Positions 39,001 through 49,743 of a stretch of DNA of 64,000 nucleotides are shown here, piece by piece. Position numbers and translations under genes: made by a program. Source of the stretch: Carnegiea gigantea (Eukaryota; Streptophyta; Magnoliopsida; Caryophyllales; Cactaceae). Below the pieces are notes generated by a model, which worked only from the letters and a program-made list of their open reading frames with translations, ran no database searches and had not been told where the DNA came from. The DNA is taken from the NCBI GenBank assembly GCA_029747015.1, contig JAKOGI010000354.1:445001-509000 (forward strand), written 5' to 3'. How positions within the stretch are numbered: position 1 is the stretch's first letter; each line of letters starts with the position of its first letter.

Positions 39001-42000
39001 GAGCGAAAAACCTTAGCTAATTGCACACAATTGCGTCAAGTAGACTAAATTGAAGAGCCCTAATTAAGAAGCCCTAATTTTCGGATGGAAGGTTGGGTTG
39101 AAGTTGACAGCTTGTATGGTGTTCTACTAAAGATAGAGTTAGTCGGCCAATCTTTTCCCATACTTTTTTTGAGGCTGATATATGCCGGTCGTCTTTTCCC
39201 ATACCCTTTCGGCGGCCGATCTACGCTAGTCTCTCTCTATATCTATGTGGGAAATATGGTGCCACCAATAATATGGAAAGAAGGATTAAAGAATATACTT
39301 TCCTTCTTTTTCCTCCGGCCTAATATGCTCTCAAATATTGTTTCCTTTTTTTTTGGTTTTCCTTCTTAAAATGCCTTCAAATTGATGTACCCAATGCAAA
39401 ATGCTATAGTATGGTTTGCTCTAATGTCTAATCACTTGTTTAATGATGTCATCTAACTTATTTGTCAAAATATCATTTTGGAATGATTTTCAAGCATTTT
39501 TGAATAAAAGTACACCTCGTGTACAAAAAGCCAATGCCTTTGCCTTGAAGCCTGCCCCCCTGGCCAAGACCGTTTGTGCTTTTGTGCACCTTGAGCTTTT
39601 TTAATCTAAGATCACTCTAAGCTATCAAGCCAGGCACCTATTTGGTTTAGAGCAATACGAGGATTCTAGTTAAACATAAAGGAAAGTTCATTGAAAGACT
39701 TGTATTGAATGACTAGCAAGGATTCAAAATGCGGTTTCGGTCGTGATTCCGCTTTTGATCGCAATACAGCAAAATTGCCTAAATATAGCAATTGTGTTCC
39801 ATATTGCGGCTATCGTGGCATGAAAATGTTGTTCGCCCAACTCCAAACTTTTCCAATGCGGCTGTTTCGTTGCAGTCCAGCCACATTTTGAATCCATGAG
39901 GACTGGTATACATGCAATGTTACATGGTATCAAGAGGCGGCTAATTGTGGTGGATGTGCAGGTGGATTGGAAAGATAAAAATTAGAGATGAATGAGGCTA
40001 GAAAAGGTCAATAACTGATCTTGTTAAGGATAAAATGCATAAAGCAAGGCTTAGATGATTTGACAGATTTCCTTTGGTTCAACAATGAATCCATTAATGG
40101 TTTCCATTAGGTAAGACAGGAGAATGTTTGACATCCTAGATGAGGAGGACGTCTGGCATTGGACCTCTTTTGTATCTGGTGAAGCTCTTGCACCAAGTGG
40201 GTTTGGAGGACTGCTAAAGAGGACAGTTTCTAGTGGAATGCAGCCATGCCCATATATGGAGTTGATCACTTTGATTTATGCAGAAAGAAGCATCCTTATA
40301 ACAGTTGGTGGGGTATTAAAATCTATTTTAGCAAGTTTGGATCGTTTCAAGTTTCTTATTCATTTTGCAGTGAAAAGGAGTTTTAGGTTGCTGGTGTAGA
40401 ATAGGGCTGGTTTGAGGATCAATGACTCCAGGTACAAATCCTTTTTTTTTTTTTTTTTTTGAGGTGGCTCATTTTAAAGATTTATGAGATTCTTTGTCCC
40501 TACGACTCCAATGGACCCTTTTCTGTGACGATTGAGGAGTTTTCACGACAAGATTTATGAGGGATCAATGTCATGATTCCAATGGGCCCTTTTCTGCGAG
40601 GATTGGGGAGTTTTCGCGGCAAGATTTATGAGGGTCAATCTCTTATGATTTCCCTACCAAGGCCATGGGGAAGTCTAACGCTCCAATGAAATCTCTCTCT
40701 CTCTCTCTCTCAAACTTGGGCTCAGAACCGAGAGATTCTGGCGGAGAACGTGCTTAAAAGAAGAAATCTTCATCCACCAAGTACGTGTTTTCATGTGTCT
40801 TTAGGAGTAAGAGTCGGTCGGTCACCTCCTTGTTCATTATGGTCAGATATCTTTGCTATGGCTTCTGTGTCTCTGCTTGATGGGGTTTAGTTCGGTCGAG
40901 CCTTCCAATGTTGATGATGTGTTGGCATCGTGGAGTAGAAGAATGAAGAGGAGTTGCGTTCAGGGAATTTTGGAAGTGATTCCCTTAGCTATTTGGCTGA
41001 GTATTTGGAGCTAAAGACTCCACAGATTTTTTAGTTAAAGCTATGTTGGATTCAAGCCCTAATTATTTGAAAGTTTTGTATAGTTGGTGATGCAGGATAG
41101 CGTCCTACATCAGTTGGAGGGAAGTGCTGATTTGTGGTGAAAAATTGTCTTATTAGGATTCTGTATTACGCATGATAGCTTGAGGGCATGATGATTTTTG
41201 TAATCGCCCCTTTTGTACGCGGGCCACATACCTTGGTGTCTTTATGAATTTATTTTTTTGATTACTCAGAAAAAGAAGGCTGATCAAGGATTAGGCGTTT
41301 GTGACTTAGTATCCTTAGTTTGCGTTCCTAAGCTTTTTATCAGGCGCTTTATATAGATGCGCCTCATTTGCTCAAACCCTGACTGGTTTTAAGAACATGT
41401 CCATATTTGCACCATGTGGGAAGAAGAACTGGTTTTGAAGATATTAGAGGATGGAGAGCTTCGACTTTCTGGGATGTCTTCTCTTTTGCCCAATCCAGCT
41501 AGCTTTATGGGCATTTTTTCGAAACTAGAAACAGATTCTGTAACCTTCCCATTTCCTTTGTTTTAGCTCGTCCTTATTCCGTTGTTTGATCATTATTATT
41601 ATTTTTTTTTAAAAAAAAAACCCTTATCCTTATAGTTGTCCACTTGTTCTCTGCCATGAACAGAATATAACCAGATAGTTTCACAATTTAAATCCTCTCC
41701 GTGTGAGTGGGGCTAGGCGAGCAGCTTTAGGGAAGATAACTTTGATCTGCAACTCCACATTTTTGACATAAAAATGATTTACTTCAATATCAATGCTTGA
41801 GATATTAATTGATATATTTTCATTACTTTTTTGGTGATGATTGACTATATAGATGTTAGAGAAGAAGATGCAATTTCTGCAACTGCCCCATTGTGAGTTG
41901 GATGTTAGATCGAGCCCACCAACCTATGTAAAGACATACATAAAGCTTTGTACCTTGAACTTCATCCCCTGGATCAGTGAAGGCAAGCTGTTGGACATGG

Positions 42001-45000
42001 ACTGTGCATGCATATATCTGAAACACAAGGATGTGGCACTGTGGTCTACATGGTCTAAATTGAAAATTTTGGAAAACTTGGTTGTTAAGTGAAAGTAGCT
42101 TTGGAATATTTCCTTTCTAGTGTTTCTCCCCTCTTTCTCATTTTACCTTGTCTATGTGGATTATGTGGAGTAAGTGAGTAACATGTTTCGGTGCTCTCTT
42201 TCATATTTCTTTTGCGTTTGGGCCTTTCCTGTTTATGGTTGCATTGCATTATGGTTATTCTAGCAGCTATATCTTTCTCAGGGCGAAGCTCGTCTAGTTT
42301 TCTGCAACTCCTGTTCATATGTTTGTTTAGCTTCCTTGTTTTGTCAATTGCAGACAAAGTTTTATGCATTCGAAGAGCAGTAGCCTGTGGTGATCATTTT
42401 AATCCAGCAAAAAAGTCTGATAGGTCTCATGTTGGCTCGCAAGGGTACCTCCAAAGAAGGTCATTAAGGCATATTGTTCCAAAATCAGATGTTGTCAGAA
42501 CTGGAGCTCCTGAAGTTGACTGCTCCCTTCTTTCAGGTTTGAAGACGAAACCTATTTATCGCGGTTCTTACAGTTTTTCTGTTGACTGTTGATTCACTAA
42601 TTGTCATTTTGCTTAGCAGGACTTCGTTTTGGACCTAAGGCTAGGGGAGCCTGCTTTTATGTTGTGACTGCCATAGTTGCCATCTTTCTCTTTGTGCTAA
42701 TGCTGGTGGCTCATCCGTTTGTGCTTTTGTTTGATCGTTATCGAAGAAAAGCTCACCATCTTATTGCTAAACTGTGGGCCACTTTGACTATTGCTCCATT
42801 CTTTAAGGTGGAGGTTGAGGGATTGGAACATCTGCCACGACCTGACACACCTGCTGTTTATGTTTCCAACCACCAGAGTTTCCTTGATATATATACTTTG
42901 CTTACTCTTGGAAGGTGCTTTAAGTTTATCAGCAAGACTTCGATTTTCATCTTCCCTGTCGTTGGGTGGGCCATGCTTCTAATGGGAGTTATACCTCTCA
43001 AGCGCATGGATAGTCGAAGCCAAATGGTAGGTATATTTTTGTTCAAGACTTGGAATCGGTATCTTATCCTTTATTTTCTGCTTCTTCTTTGTGGTGTTCT
43101 AATTTTATTTAAAATGGAGTATAAACTTTGATGACAAAAGGGAAAGATAATGCAGAAGTATATAAATAAGTCAAATCCTGTGCATTGATAAAGAGCCATA
43201 AAGCTGCACCAATTGTATAATCATTATGATAAGGCCTATCTCAGGCGAACTTCCCCCTTTCCGCGGGGGTGCAGAGCTACCACTGCAAAATGGATGGGAA
43301 TTTGGATTAGAAACATGATGTTGTCTTTATTAAGGCTTGCACACACTAAATTTGGTGGATAATAGTTTGGAGTTCCTGAACAAAATTTCTCTCTTGTTTA
43401 CTGGTTTTATATGGAAGTAAGATGAGAGGTTTTTTGAAGTTATTGGTGTGTAATTTGGCAATTTGTGGGCTGAGGTGTAACTGGCATATTAGCTTTGTTA
43501 TGCTGAATGTTTGGCATAGCAAAAGTGTAGGGTGGTTTCTTTGTTCTTTCACTATCCAACTTAGGGTATGTTTACTTCAATTGAATCAAGGAAGAACTTG
43601 TCATTGTTCAGGTTTCTTGATTTGTGAATTTGGATTGCTGTAAGTTACTCATCAAAGAAGAAAAAAGGGAACACGTGTAAGATGGTCTGCATCGATACAA
43701 TGCTCTGAGTAAGGACAATTCTTAGGAGTTGTTTTTTTGAAAGATACTGAATACGTGATGATGATGTGACACACCAACTAGTCCATACTTGCAAGGCCCA
43801 GGTTAGCTTTCTTGGAGGTTTACCTTCCGGTGTTATGAGTGGTAGAAATATAGGGTATTTCTTTGTCATTTATCATTGGCTTAGTATTGCCTTGACTGAT
43901 CCGCTTATGGGGTCTTGTTGTGCATGGTCATATGGTTTGGCTGGCGCACTAGCTCGGACCGGTGGCCCTGTTTGATCCATGAGCCCTATTCGTGGCTTAT
44001 TTATTTTTTGTTCCCCTTTCCTTTTGAGAAGAAGTTAATATTGCTGGCCCTGCAATGGTTCAGACCATTTTTGTTGACCGGTTCAATAAGGTTCTAGGAT
44101 GCTCCGCCTTCTAAGACCATTTAGTGTTCTATATTTGATCTGAGTGAATCTGTTGGTGTTTCAGTGAGAACCATATTGGTAGTCACCTCTAGTTTGAATT
44201 TGAAGTATGGGCTTGGATCCTCTGCATAGGAGTCAACTAGTCGAGTCATCTTCTGAATGAGCTATGGGCATCTAGCGCAGAAGTTAAGGATCTTGATGAT
44301 AAGTTACTGCAGAGTTCCTGATTTTAGCACTTTTAAAATTTTCTTTGATCAGATTACCAATGTTACTTCCCTACATGAGATTTTCTATGTGACTATCATG
44401 TAAAAGCTGTCATTATGTGGAGTGGGGATGCAAAATTTATCCTTTTGCATAATGTCCTTCCAGCTGCTTTGGCCATCACTTTGTTGGCTGTCTCTATAAA
44501 ATTTCATCCAAGGTTTTGGCTGGTGAGCTCAGAGACTCCGATATCAGCTTGTAGGTGCTTAATAGCATGATTGTTCAGGGAATCACGTGCTGTTATGACT
44601 CATGTTGAATCAATTGAATTGAGTTTGAGGGCTAGAGTTCTGAGACCAAAGTTGCTGATATAGTGTGGATGCCATTTGACCAATGCTTTCATTAGAATAG
44701 GATGTCTCAGTTTGTGTGTTGCTCCATCACGGATTCTCGGCGTCACCTGTATCTATCAGTATGACAGGGTAATACTTTGTATGGGCGTTTGGCCAGTGAG
44801 AATACTGGCTTGTAGGGCCTGAGGTTAATTAACACTGGCTAGCAATGTATGATTTGATTAATCAAGGTATCTTTACAATGTATTTAGATTCTATCCTCCA
44901 TTAAAAATGGGATTTGATGGATAAAAAGAGCCAGATTCATGCTTGGTTGCTTCTCAACATTTTCTGAGCGAGTTTGATGATTGAACATTTCACTTGAAAC

Positions 45001-46404
45001 AATATCTCAACTTGCAGGCCGGAGGTTGGCTACATCTAGATGTTTTTGACTTGTTTCAGTGGGATCTACACTTGGCAGTTATGTTAATGATTGAAGGTCT
45101 TGTCTTGGTAGTTGAACCGAACTGATTCATGGTGGTTCTTACTCCTCACTGTTGGCCCTGTTATTGATGAAACTGAGGTGGTCAAGGTGTACAATCCTTC
45201 AGCAGGCGGTTAACTGTAGCTATTATTAGGGCTTGAAACTGCTCTGGGGGAGAGGAAGAGGAGAATTTTGTTTTTTTTGGTTTTTTTTTTTTGGGGGGGG
45301 GTAAGCGAGGTTTTCCTTTTATTTTTTCACAGATGACGTGCTGAGTCGTTTTCGTGGCTGTGTGAGTTTTGAGGGATGAGGGGTGTCCCTCTGTACTTCT
45401 GCAAAGAAAACTTAAAAAAAAGAAAGTAGTTTCTGAAAATGCATTAGTAATCCTTCTGCATTTCAATCATTGTCCAGTCTGTCCTTGATCTTGTATGTCT
45501 CATCATTTATAGCTCTATTCACTACTGAGAAGGAGACAGCTGGCATTTAGATTTGATGGTTTGAGACTCTTTTTGGTGTCTTTTTTTTTTTCCCGGGGGG
45601 GGGGGGTTTGTATTTATGTAAATACATAAGCTATGTTTTTCACTTTTTCTTTAAATCTCTTGGGAATAAGGTTGTTTATGTTATTTTGAATGTAGGAATG
45701 TCTTAAGCGGTGCATGGATCTTATACGGGGAGGTGCATCCGTGTTCTTTTTTCCAGAGGGAACTCGAAGCAAAGATGGAAAGCTAGGTGCTTTCAAGGTG
45801 AGATACATGAGAATCAGCATCTGTGTACATACTAGTTATGCATTGCTTAGGACCACCAGTTAGCTGATAACTCTATACCAAGTTAGCAGGTTGAGTAGTT
45901 ATGACAGAGTAAATGGAATTATCAGATTAATTGCACTTTTTAACTGTGATGATTCTTCTTTAAATAAAATTAAAAAAATAGACAGCTCTTGAGAATATTT
46001 GCCTATAGTTCATCTTGTCACAAGGCACTATTTGGACTCCTAGGTCTTACTAGAGTAGGCTTGCAACGCATACCGTTTTCATGATTTGATTGCATTGCGA
46101 AGCATGAAATAATGTGCTTGGTAAATGCCGTGTGCTTTCTTCTTTTTTAGCTGTAAGTCTGTAACTAAATCTCTTCTTGCCTTTTTAGAAAGGTGCATTC
46201 AGTGTTGCTGCAAAAACCGGAGTACCAGTTGTGCCTATGACAATCACGGGAACTGGTAATATCATGCCTGCTGGAGAGGAGGGTTTGCTTAACCCTGGTT
46301 CTGTAAAAGTTGTTGTACACCCAATTTTGGTAGGAAGTGATGCACGAGAATTGTGCAACCAAGCTCGAAGTGTAATTGCAGATACGCTCGGTGAGCAAGG
46401 CTAA
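33031..46404 (+). CDS. LPAT1: Plastid 1-acyl-sn-glycerol-3-phosphate acyltransferase (LPAT1/ATS2-like), 7 predicted exons
   Basis: The enzyme transfers an acyl chain to position 2 of lysophosphatidate, giving phosphatidate in the plastid envelope. The model joins 33031-33073, 36979-37091, 41853-41892, 42354-42536, 42620-43026, 45696-45797 and 46189-46404. All splice sites are GT/AG and phases agree, giving 367 codons; the Arabidopsis protein has about 356. Residues 1-126 form a poorly conserved basic, Ser-rich leader that fits a transit peptide. A membrane segment lies at about 139-160. Acyltransferase motifs are complete: NHQSFLD (210-216, the HX4D catalytic pair), FISKTSIF...GWAM (229-245), FPEGTRS (281-287) and GVPVVPMTITGT (307-318). 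Exons 4-7 are certain by homology. Exons 1-3 rest on splice signals and phase. Introns 1, 2 and 5 are 2.7-4.8 kb and hold transposon debris. Confidence 0.85.
33890..34140 (+). mobile_element. LINE (L1-type) 3' fragment in intron 1
   Basis: The frame LTIWCTTWKERNRWIFENK, then LRTLYSWSQL, resembles the C-terminal end of plant L1 reverse transcriptase proteins, and is followed by a 3' tail ending in T/A runs. Confidence 0.6.
34141..36978. other. Rest of intron 1
   Basis: No identified feature. Short open frames on both strands have no recognisable motif. Some text near 35050-35130 may be further LINE debris. Confidence 0.35.
36979..37091 (+). CDS. LPAT1: LPAT1 exon 2 (leader)
   Basis: The acceptor is AATTTTAG and the donor AAAG|GTGAGT, a consensus match. 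The phase from exon 1 is correct. The 37 codons start GSYYKGDLL, reminiscent of a PSYYGKP stretch in the Arabidopsis leader. Confidence 0.6.
37756..37926. mobile_element. Stowaway-type MITE in intron 2
   Basis: The left end is TACTCCCTTTGTCCTAAAAA and the inward-read right end is CACTCCCTCCGTCCAATAAA. Both ends continue with inverted ACTTGTCAAG/ACTTGACAA text. The flanking TA is kept on the left only. Confidence 0.7.
38737..39605. mobile_element. Possible inverted-repeat element with GCGCC-rich ends
   Basis: The left end (TTTTAAAAAGTGCACTTTGA) and right end (CACCTTGAGCTTTTTTAA) share GTGCAC, TTGAGC/GCTCAA and AAAAA blocks in opposite orientation, with nearby GGCGC-type and CCTTG words. No target duplication is found. 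Confidence 0.3.
39720..39895. mobile_element. MITE with GGATTCAAAATG inverted repeats
   Basis: The left end is GGATTCAAAATGCGG and the reverse complement of the right end is GGATTCAAAATGTGG. The 176-bp length and lack of coding fit a MITE. The superfamily is unclear, because no target duplication is obvious. Confidence 0.6.
40504..40645. repeat. Two-copy tandem repeat, 71-bp unit
   Basis: Copy 1 starts GACTCCAATGGACCCTTTTC and copy 2 (40575) GATTCCAATGGGCCCTTTTC. The two copies also share AAGATTTATGAGGG. Confidence 0.8.
40690..41270 (+). mobile_element. LINE (L1-type) 3' fragment in intron 2
   Basis: The frame near 40915-41040 reads DDVLASWSRRMKRSCVQGI, then PLAIWLSIW, like the end of L1 reverse transcriptase proteins. 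The 3' part has a TTTGTACG...CCTTGGTGTC tail ending near CAGAAAAAG. Confidence 0.5.
41853..41892 (+). CDS. LPAT1: LPAT1 exon 3 (40-nt candidate microexon)
   Basis: A short open stretch lies between ATATAG and CATT|GTGAGT. Its length (3n+1) is exactly what joins exon 2 (phase 0) to exon 4 (which needs one base). Without exons 2 and 3, exon 1 would also join exon 4 in frame, so both could instead be skipped or wrong. Confidence 0.4.
42354..42536 (+). CDS. LPAT1: LPAT1 exon 4 (end of leader)
   Basis: The acceptor is TTGTCAATTGCAG and the donor TCAG|GTTTGA. It encodes KVLCIRRAVACG, later RRSLRH and VVRTGAPEVDCSLLSG. The RSLRH and VR blocks match the leader of LPAT1 proteins. Confidence 0.8.
42620..43026 (+). 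CDS. LPAT1: LPAT1 exon 5 (membrane segment and catalytic motif I)
   Basis: The acceptor is GCTTAGCAG and the donor AAATG|GTAGGT. It carries the membrane segment, AHPFVLLFDRYRRK, the NHQSFLD catalytic block (42868-42888) and the VIPLKRMDSRSQM end. This is the strongest homology in the window. Confidence 0.95.
43027..44429. other. First half of intron 5
   Basis: No firm feature. It may hold more LINE debris. Confidence 0.35.
44430..44900 (+). mobile_element. LINE reverse-transcriptase fragment in intron 5
   Basis: Text equivalent to VGCLYKI, then SKVLAGELR, and an SMIVQG block matches the palm entry of plant L1 reverse transcriptase (PISLVGCLYK...KVLA.RL). It is broken by many stops. Confidence 0.5.
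45696..45797 (+). CDS. LPAT1: LPAT1 exon 6 (FPEGTRS motif)
   Basis: Thirty-four codons from ECLKRCMDLI to KLGAFK, with the substrate-binding FPEGTRS motif. The acceptor is AATGTAG and the donor CAAG|GTGAGA. Confidence 0.95.
46189..46404 (+). CDS. LPAT1: LPAT1 exon 7 (C-terminus and stop)
   Basis: The acceptor is CCTTTTTAG. Seventy-one codons carry VPVVPMTITGTG (motif IV) and end LGEQG before TAA at 46402-46404. Confidence 0.95.
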   Translation, partial: KGAFSVAAKTGVPVVPMTITGTGNIMPAGEEGLLNPGSVKVVVHPILVGSDARELCNQARSVIADTLGEQG

Positions 46405-47325
46405 GAATCTTGTTATTATTTGGTTGTAATCATTTAGGTGGTCTGAGGCTGAACTTCACTGACCAGACTGAAGATAAGTCTGCTGGAAGGTATGTGACTT
46501 CTACGCTTGGTATTTCAGCGAGTTATTTTCACTGCTGTTTATGACGATGTTGTTAGCAGTGGGCCATTGGCACATAGCTAATTCTGTGGGTTGGCTCAGC
46601 CCAAGTCTATGTCAAACTTGCATGGGTTGGGCCTACCCAGCTTGGCATGGGCCACAGCCCACCATGGCAGCACTGCATCATGGTTTTTTGGGTCTGTGTA
46701 CGTGACTGAGCCCATCAACCAGCCTTATTCGGGCTGATTCATTCTGGGCTTATGTATTTTATTCTTCCTTCTTTGTCCAAATTTTTTTTTGAAGGATGGA
46801 GGGGGGGGGGGGGGGGGGGGTTATCATTTGCACAGGCTAGTCCAAGGGCTAGGTTTACTTGCGCTGTCCTAGATCAGCATATTGGCCAACCTAATTCTTG
46901 TTTTAGGGCTTGTTTCCATTCATTCAAGCCCATGCAGTCTTTCATGTCTGTTGCTAAGCCTCAAAATCAAAAACAAAAACGGTAACGACAACCATGCCTA
47001 GTTCGGGGTGTTGCCTGGGTAACAATTGGGGAGATCGAATTGTAGGTAACCTTATTCTGGTGAGCAAAGATGCAGCTTTCGTGAGACCCTCAAGTCCATT
47101 GGCAAACCCCAAATCTGAAAATCTGTTCGAGCGGTTGATTGCCATGTACTTGGGGATGGAAAATCTGTTGGAGAAGAATCAAGGACTTTTGCCAGCTATA
47201 GCTACCATTTCTCTTGCAAAATATGACTGACTGAATCCTCATGAGTACATGACGTGACAGCCTTGTTTATAATTCATTTTCTCTAACGTGAGTTGAAGTT
47301 CCAAATTGGCCCCTGTTTTTGAGCT
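46405..47325. other. 3' region of the acyltransferase gene and spacer
   Basis: The 3' untranslated region must start here, but no clear AATAAA signal is visible. 46555-46745 is rich in GGGCC/GGCCCA words. A run of 20 G lies at 46801-46820. Confidence 0.4.
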
Positions 47326-47559
47326 TCAGAACTTATATCCAACAACCCGATATTTTGCCATCGTATTTGCTAATTGATTAAGCATAGGAATAAGTTTATG
47401 ATTGTTAATAACATTTGAAACTCCGTTCCATATTGTTTCAGAATAACCGTTTTTGCTTAACGGTGGATCTGGCTGGATCTGAGTGCCGGGATTTTCGAGG
47501 ATAACGCCGTGCTTTGTTAAATCTTCTACACGACTAATATTTTCAGCTGCTGGTTTCAC
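47326..47559 (-). CDS. Unrecognised 77-codon open frame
   Basis: It starts MKPAAENISRVEDLTKHG and ends MAKYRVVGYKF. The composition looks protein-like (mixed charge, no repeats) and the frame stays open a little further upstream. I do not recognise a family. It lies downstream of, and on the same strand as, the F-box-associated pseudogene and might be a remnant of another gene or chance. Confidence 0.2.
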   Translation of the reverse strand: MKPAAENISRVEDLTKHGVILENPGTQIQPDPPLSKNGYSETIWNGVSNVINNHKLIPMLNQLANTMAKYRVVGYKF

Positions 47560-47679
47560 TTCTGCTAATGTTTGCTTCGGGGACGTCAGAGTTTGGGTAG
47601 TTTAATGCCCGAAATCAAGGAGTGCTGTTTTGAAAGTTCTTTTAAAGAACGGCCCTTGTGAATTCCTGCAGCGATGAGA

Positions 47680-48870
47680 ACTGTCCTCCCTTTGTGTACC
47701 CTTCTCGTTCTTTCTAGGGGTGGTGAACTTTTGATGTACATCACGAGTCCATGATTTTGGTCATGACTTCCAGATATCATACTGGTGATAATGACCTGTA
47801 TAAATCCCTATGAGCAAGAAATTCATCTATGTAGAGCAATTCGTAGATGCAATTGCGTCTACCCATGGACGTGGTAGAAAGTTGCTTCATAGATGCTTCA
47901 TAGATGATGTTTGAAAATCACAAAGGCTGAGTATAATTCATCGCGGGTAACTTCAATTTGGACGTCAAACCTTGCCTCAGATACTTATTTTTAATTTATT
48001 ATTCGAAAGGTTACTTTTAGATATTTTATTTGGTGCCCAGAAAAGGAATGAAACTAAACGAGTGTATGCGGTAGTTTCCCCTTGTATTCATTATTTTGAC
48101 CGAGGGCATGAGTGGTGTAATTTTACGATTATTGTACTTTGACAGACAAGATTATAAGTTGGGTGATTAGTGTGATGAAGAAGAAATGAGGGCGGGTCCA
48201 TATATTTACCTACGTACCCATGCAACATGCCTACGTTGCCACACGAGAAGGCCGCACTAGGTGGTGGATCAAGAACCTTGAAAACTTCATTGTTGAAATC
48301 AAATGAATACAATCACATATGGATAGTGGGGCTCATATGTCTTACAAAACCAATAACAAACACCATTGATGTACCCATCACAGACGCAAGTGGGTTCGAC
48401 AACCAGCAGATCGTTTTCAGAACATGGGTTTCGAATGTTCTTCCAAGAATTGGCGTTTGGCCAGTAAATTTCATACCTATTAAGTGCTCATATGTTGATC
48501 ACCAAGAGTACTAGCGATAGATATGATAACCATAAAGTCGTTAGACTTCGCGTCAGACCCCAAGGCACACACATCACTGTAATATTCCCTGCGCGAATGA
48601 TACCTAGGAGGGTGCACAACCTTAGAATCTCTGGTGGCTACAATAATAAGCCCATACAAGGAGAGACAATGTTGTTTACAGCCCTTGCAAGTCTATGTCT
48701 AGGGAATATAAATCGTTGTAAATTCTTAGGCAAACAACGAAAAGTAATACTAATTTCGCGTTCTAAATCAGGAGTTGAGCACAAGGTAACATCCGCATAA
48801 CTCTTATAGAGTCCTGGTAAAATTGATTTTAGCGGAGAAAACGTCTTGAAGTTGAAATGCTAGCTATCCA
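47680..48870 (-). pseudogene. F-box-associated (FBA) domain gene, broken
   Basis: Reading the minus strand from right to left and changing frame, one finds SPLKSILPGLYKSYADV, IVSPCMGLLL (compare GSCNGLLCL of FBA proteins), then YEIYWPNANSWKNIR, GYINGVCYWFC (the GxLHW block), YSFDFNNEVFKVLDPPP (the ISFDxxxEVFKxLPLP block) and DIWKS..PKSWTRDV near 47750. This is the order of the F-box-associated interaction domain. The N-terminal F-box itself is not seen, and at least three frameshifts or stops are present. Intact relatives recruit targets to SCF ubiquitin ligases. Confidence 0.65.
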
Positions 48871-49239
48871 TGAAGAGAGGCATGCCACATTCCTCTTTAA
48901 ACATGGCACGTCGCTTCGCATGTTATTTCTGGATGAATTAAATAGGGCTGTCAACTAGGACACACCACGATTTACAAACACATCCAAATCGTAGTAATTC
49001 TGTCATGGGCAGTCCTGCAGTATTTCCCCATAGTCTCCTCAGGAAAGATAAAAATAAAAAAATAAACTTAATCTAAAATGGGACTCTTTTTTTGGATCAA
49101 ATAAAAAAATTTTCTAGCAGGTTTTGTGTGAAAATGTCTCACTTATTATTGTGAGACATAACACTATTATGGTGACCTTCACTTTATTCAAGGGCGGCTC
49201 TAATAGAAGTTATTACTGGATGAAGCAGGTGGCAACACC

Positions 49240-49740
49240 ATTAGCCATCGGCGGTGAGCTCGTCGCCCCCCTTTAACACTCAGTTATCCCTATCTTCACA
49301 TCCCCTGATTCTGTCCCCCTCCCCGACCCGCGCCCCGTTCAACCAATCTTGCCGCCACCGACCCCCCTTTACAACCCAAACAAATCCCACTCGGACCAAC
49401 GGCTCAGGCAAGGGGTCGACCCTCAAACAAGCCAACACCAGCCCTACACCCACCCCTCCACCAATCTTCGGTCCTGACAATGATGGTAATTGGACAACTT
49501 TACTGGGCTCAATTGAACCGTTACGAGCTATACCTCACCTCGTGTATCTCTATCTCAGGTTGAGGGAGCCCAAAAAGCCTGATCTTTCTTTCCTATTCTG
49601 GGTAGCTTTCCTGCCTCCAGTCTGCCTGATTCATTGGTTATATTTACATATTGACTTTTATTGCTAGTTTTGCTATTTGTGCTCCTTGCTTTCCCTTTTG
49701 TCTATGTTAACACTTCTGTTATTATTGCTGCATGTTGTAT
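49240..49740 (+). mobile_element. Probable 5' portion of the RTE-type LINE, with a 137-codon open frame
   Basis: An open frame at 49254-49667 encodes a Ser/Pro/Thr-rich protein (MSSSPPFNTQLSLSSHPL, later SPTPTPPPIFGPDNDGNW) and a hydrophobic end. Its place just upstream of the CACTA insertion, with LINE sequence resuming on the other side, suggests it belongs to the LINE leader. No known domain is recognised. Confidence 0.35.
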
Positions 49741-49743
49741 TCC

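Noticed and set aside
41893..42092. Extending the 40-nt exon 3 into the longer open frame to 42092
   Set aside because: The extension would not join exon 4 through a visible donor, while CATT|GTGAGT gives a correct phase.
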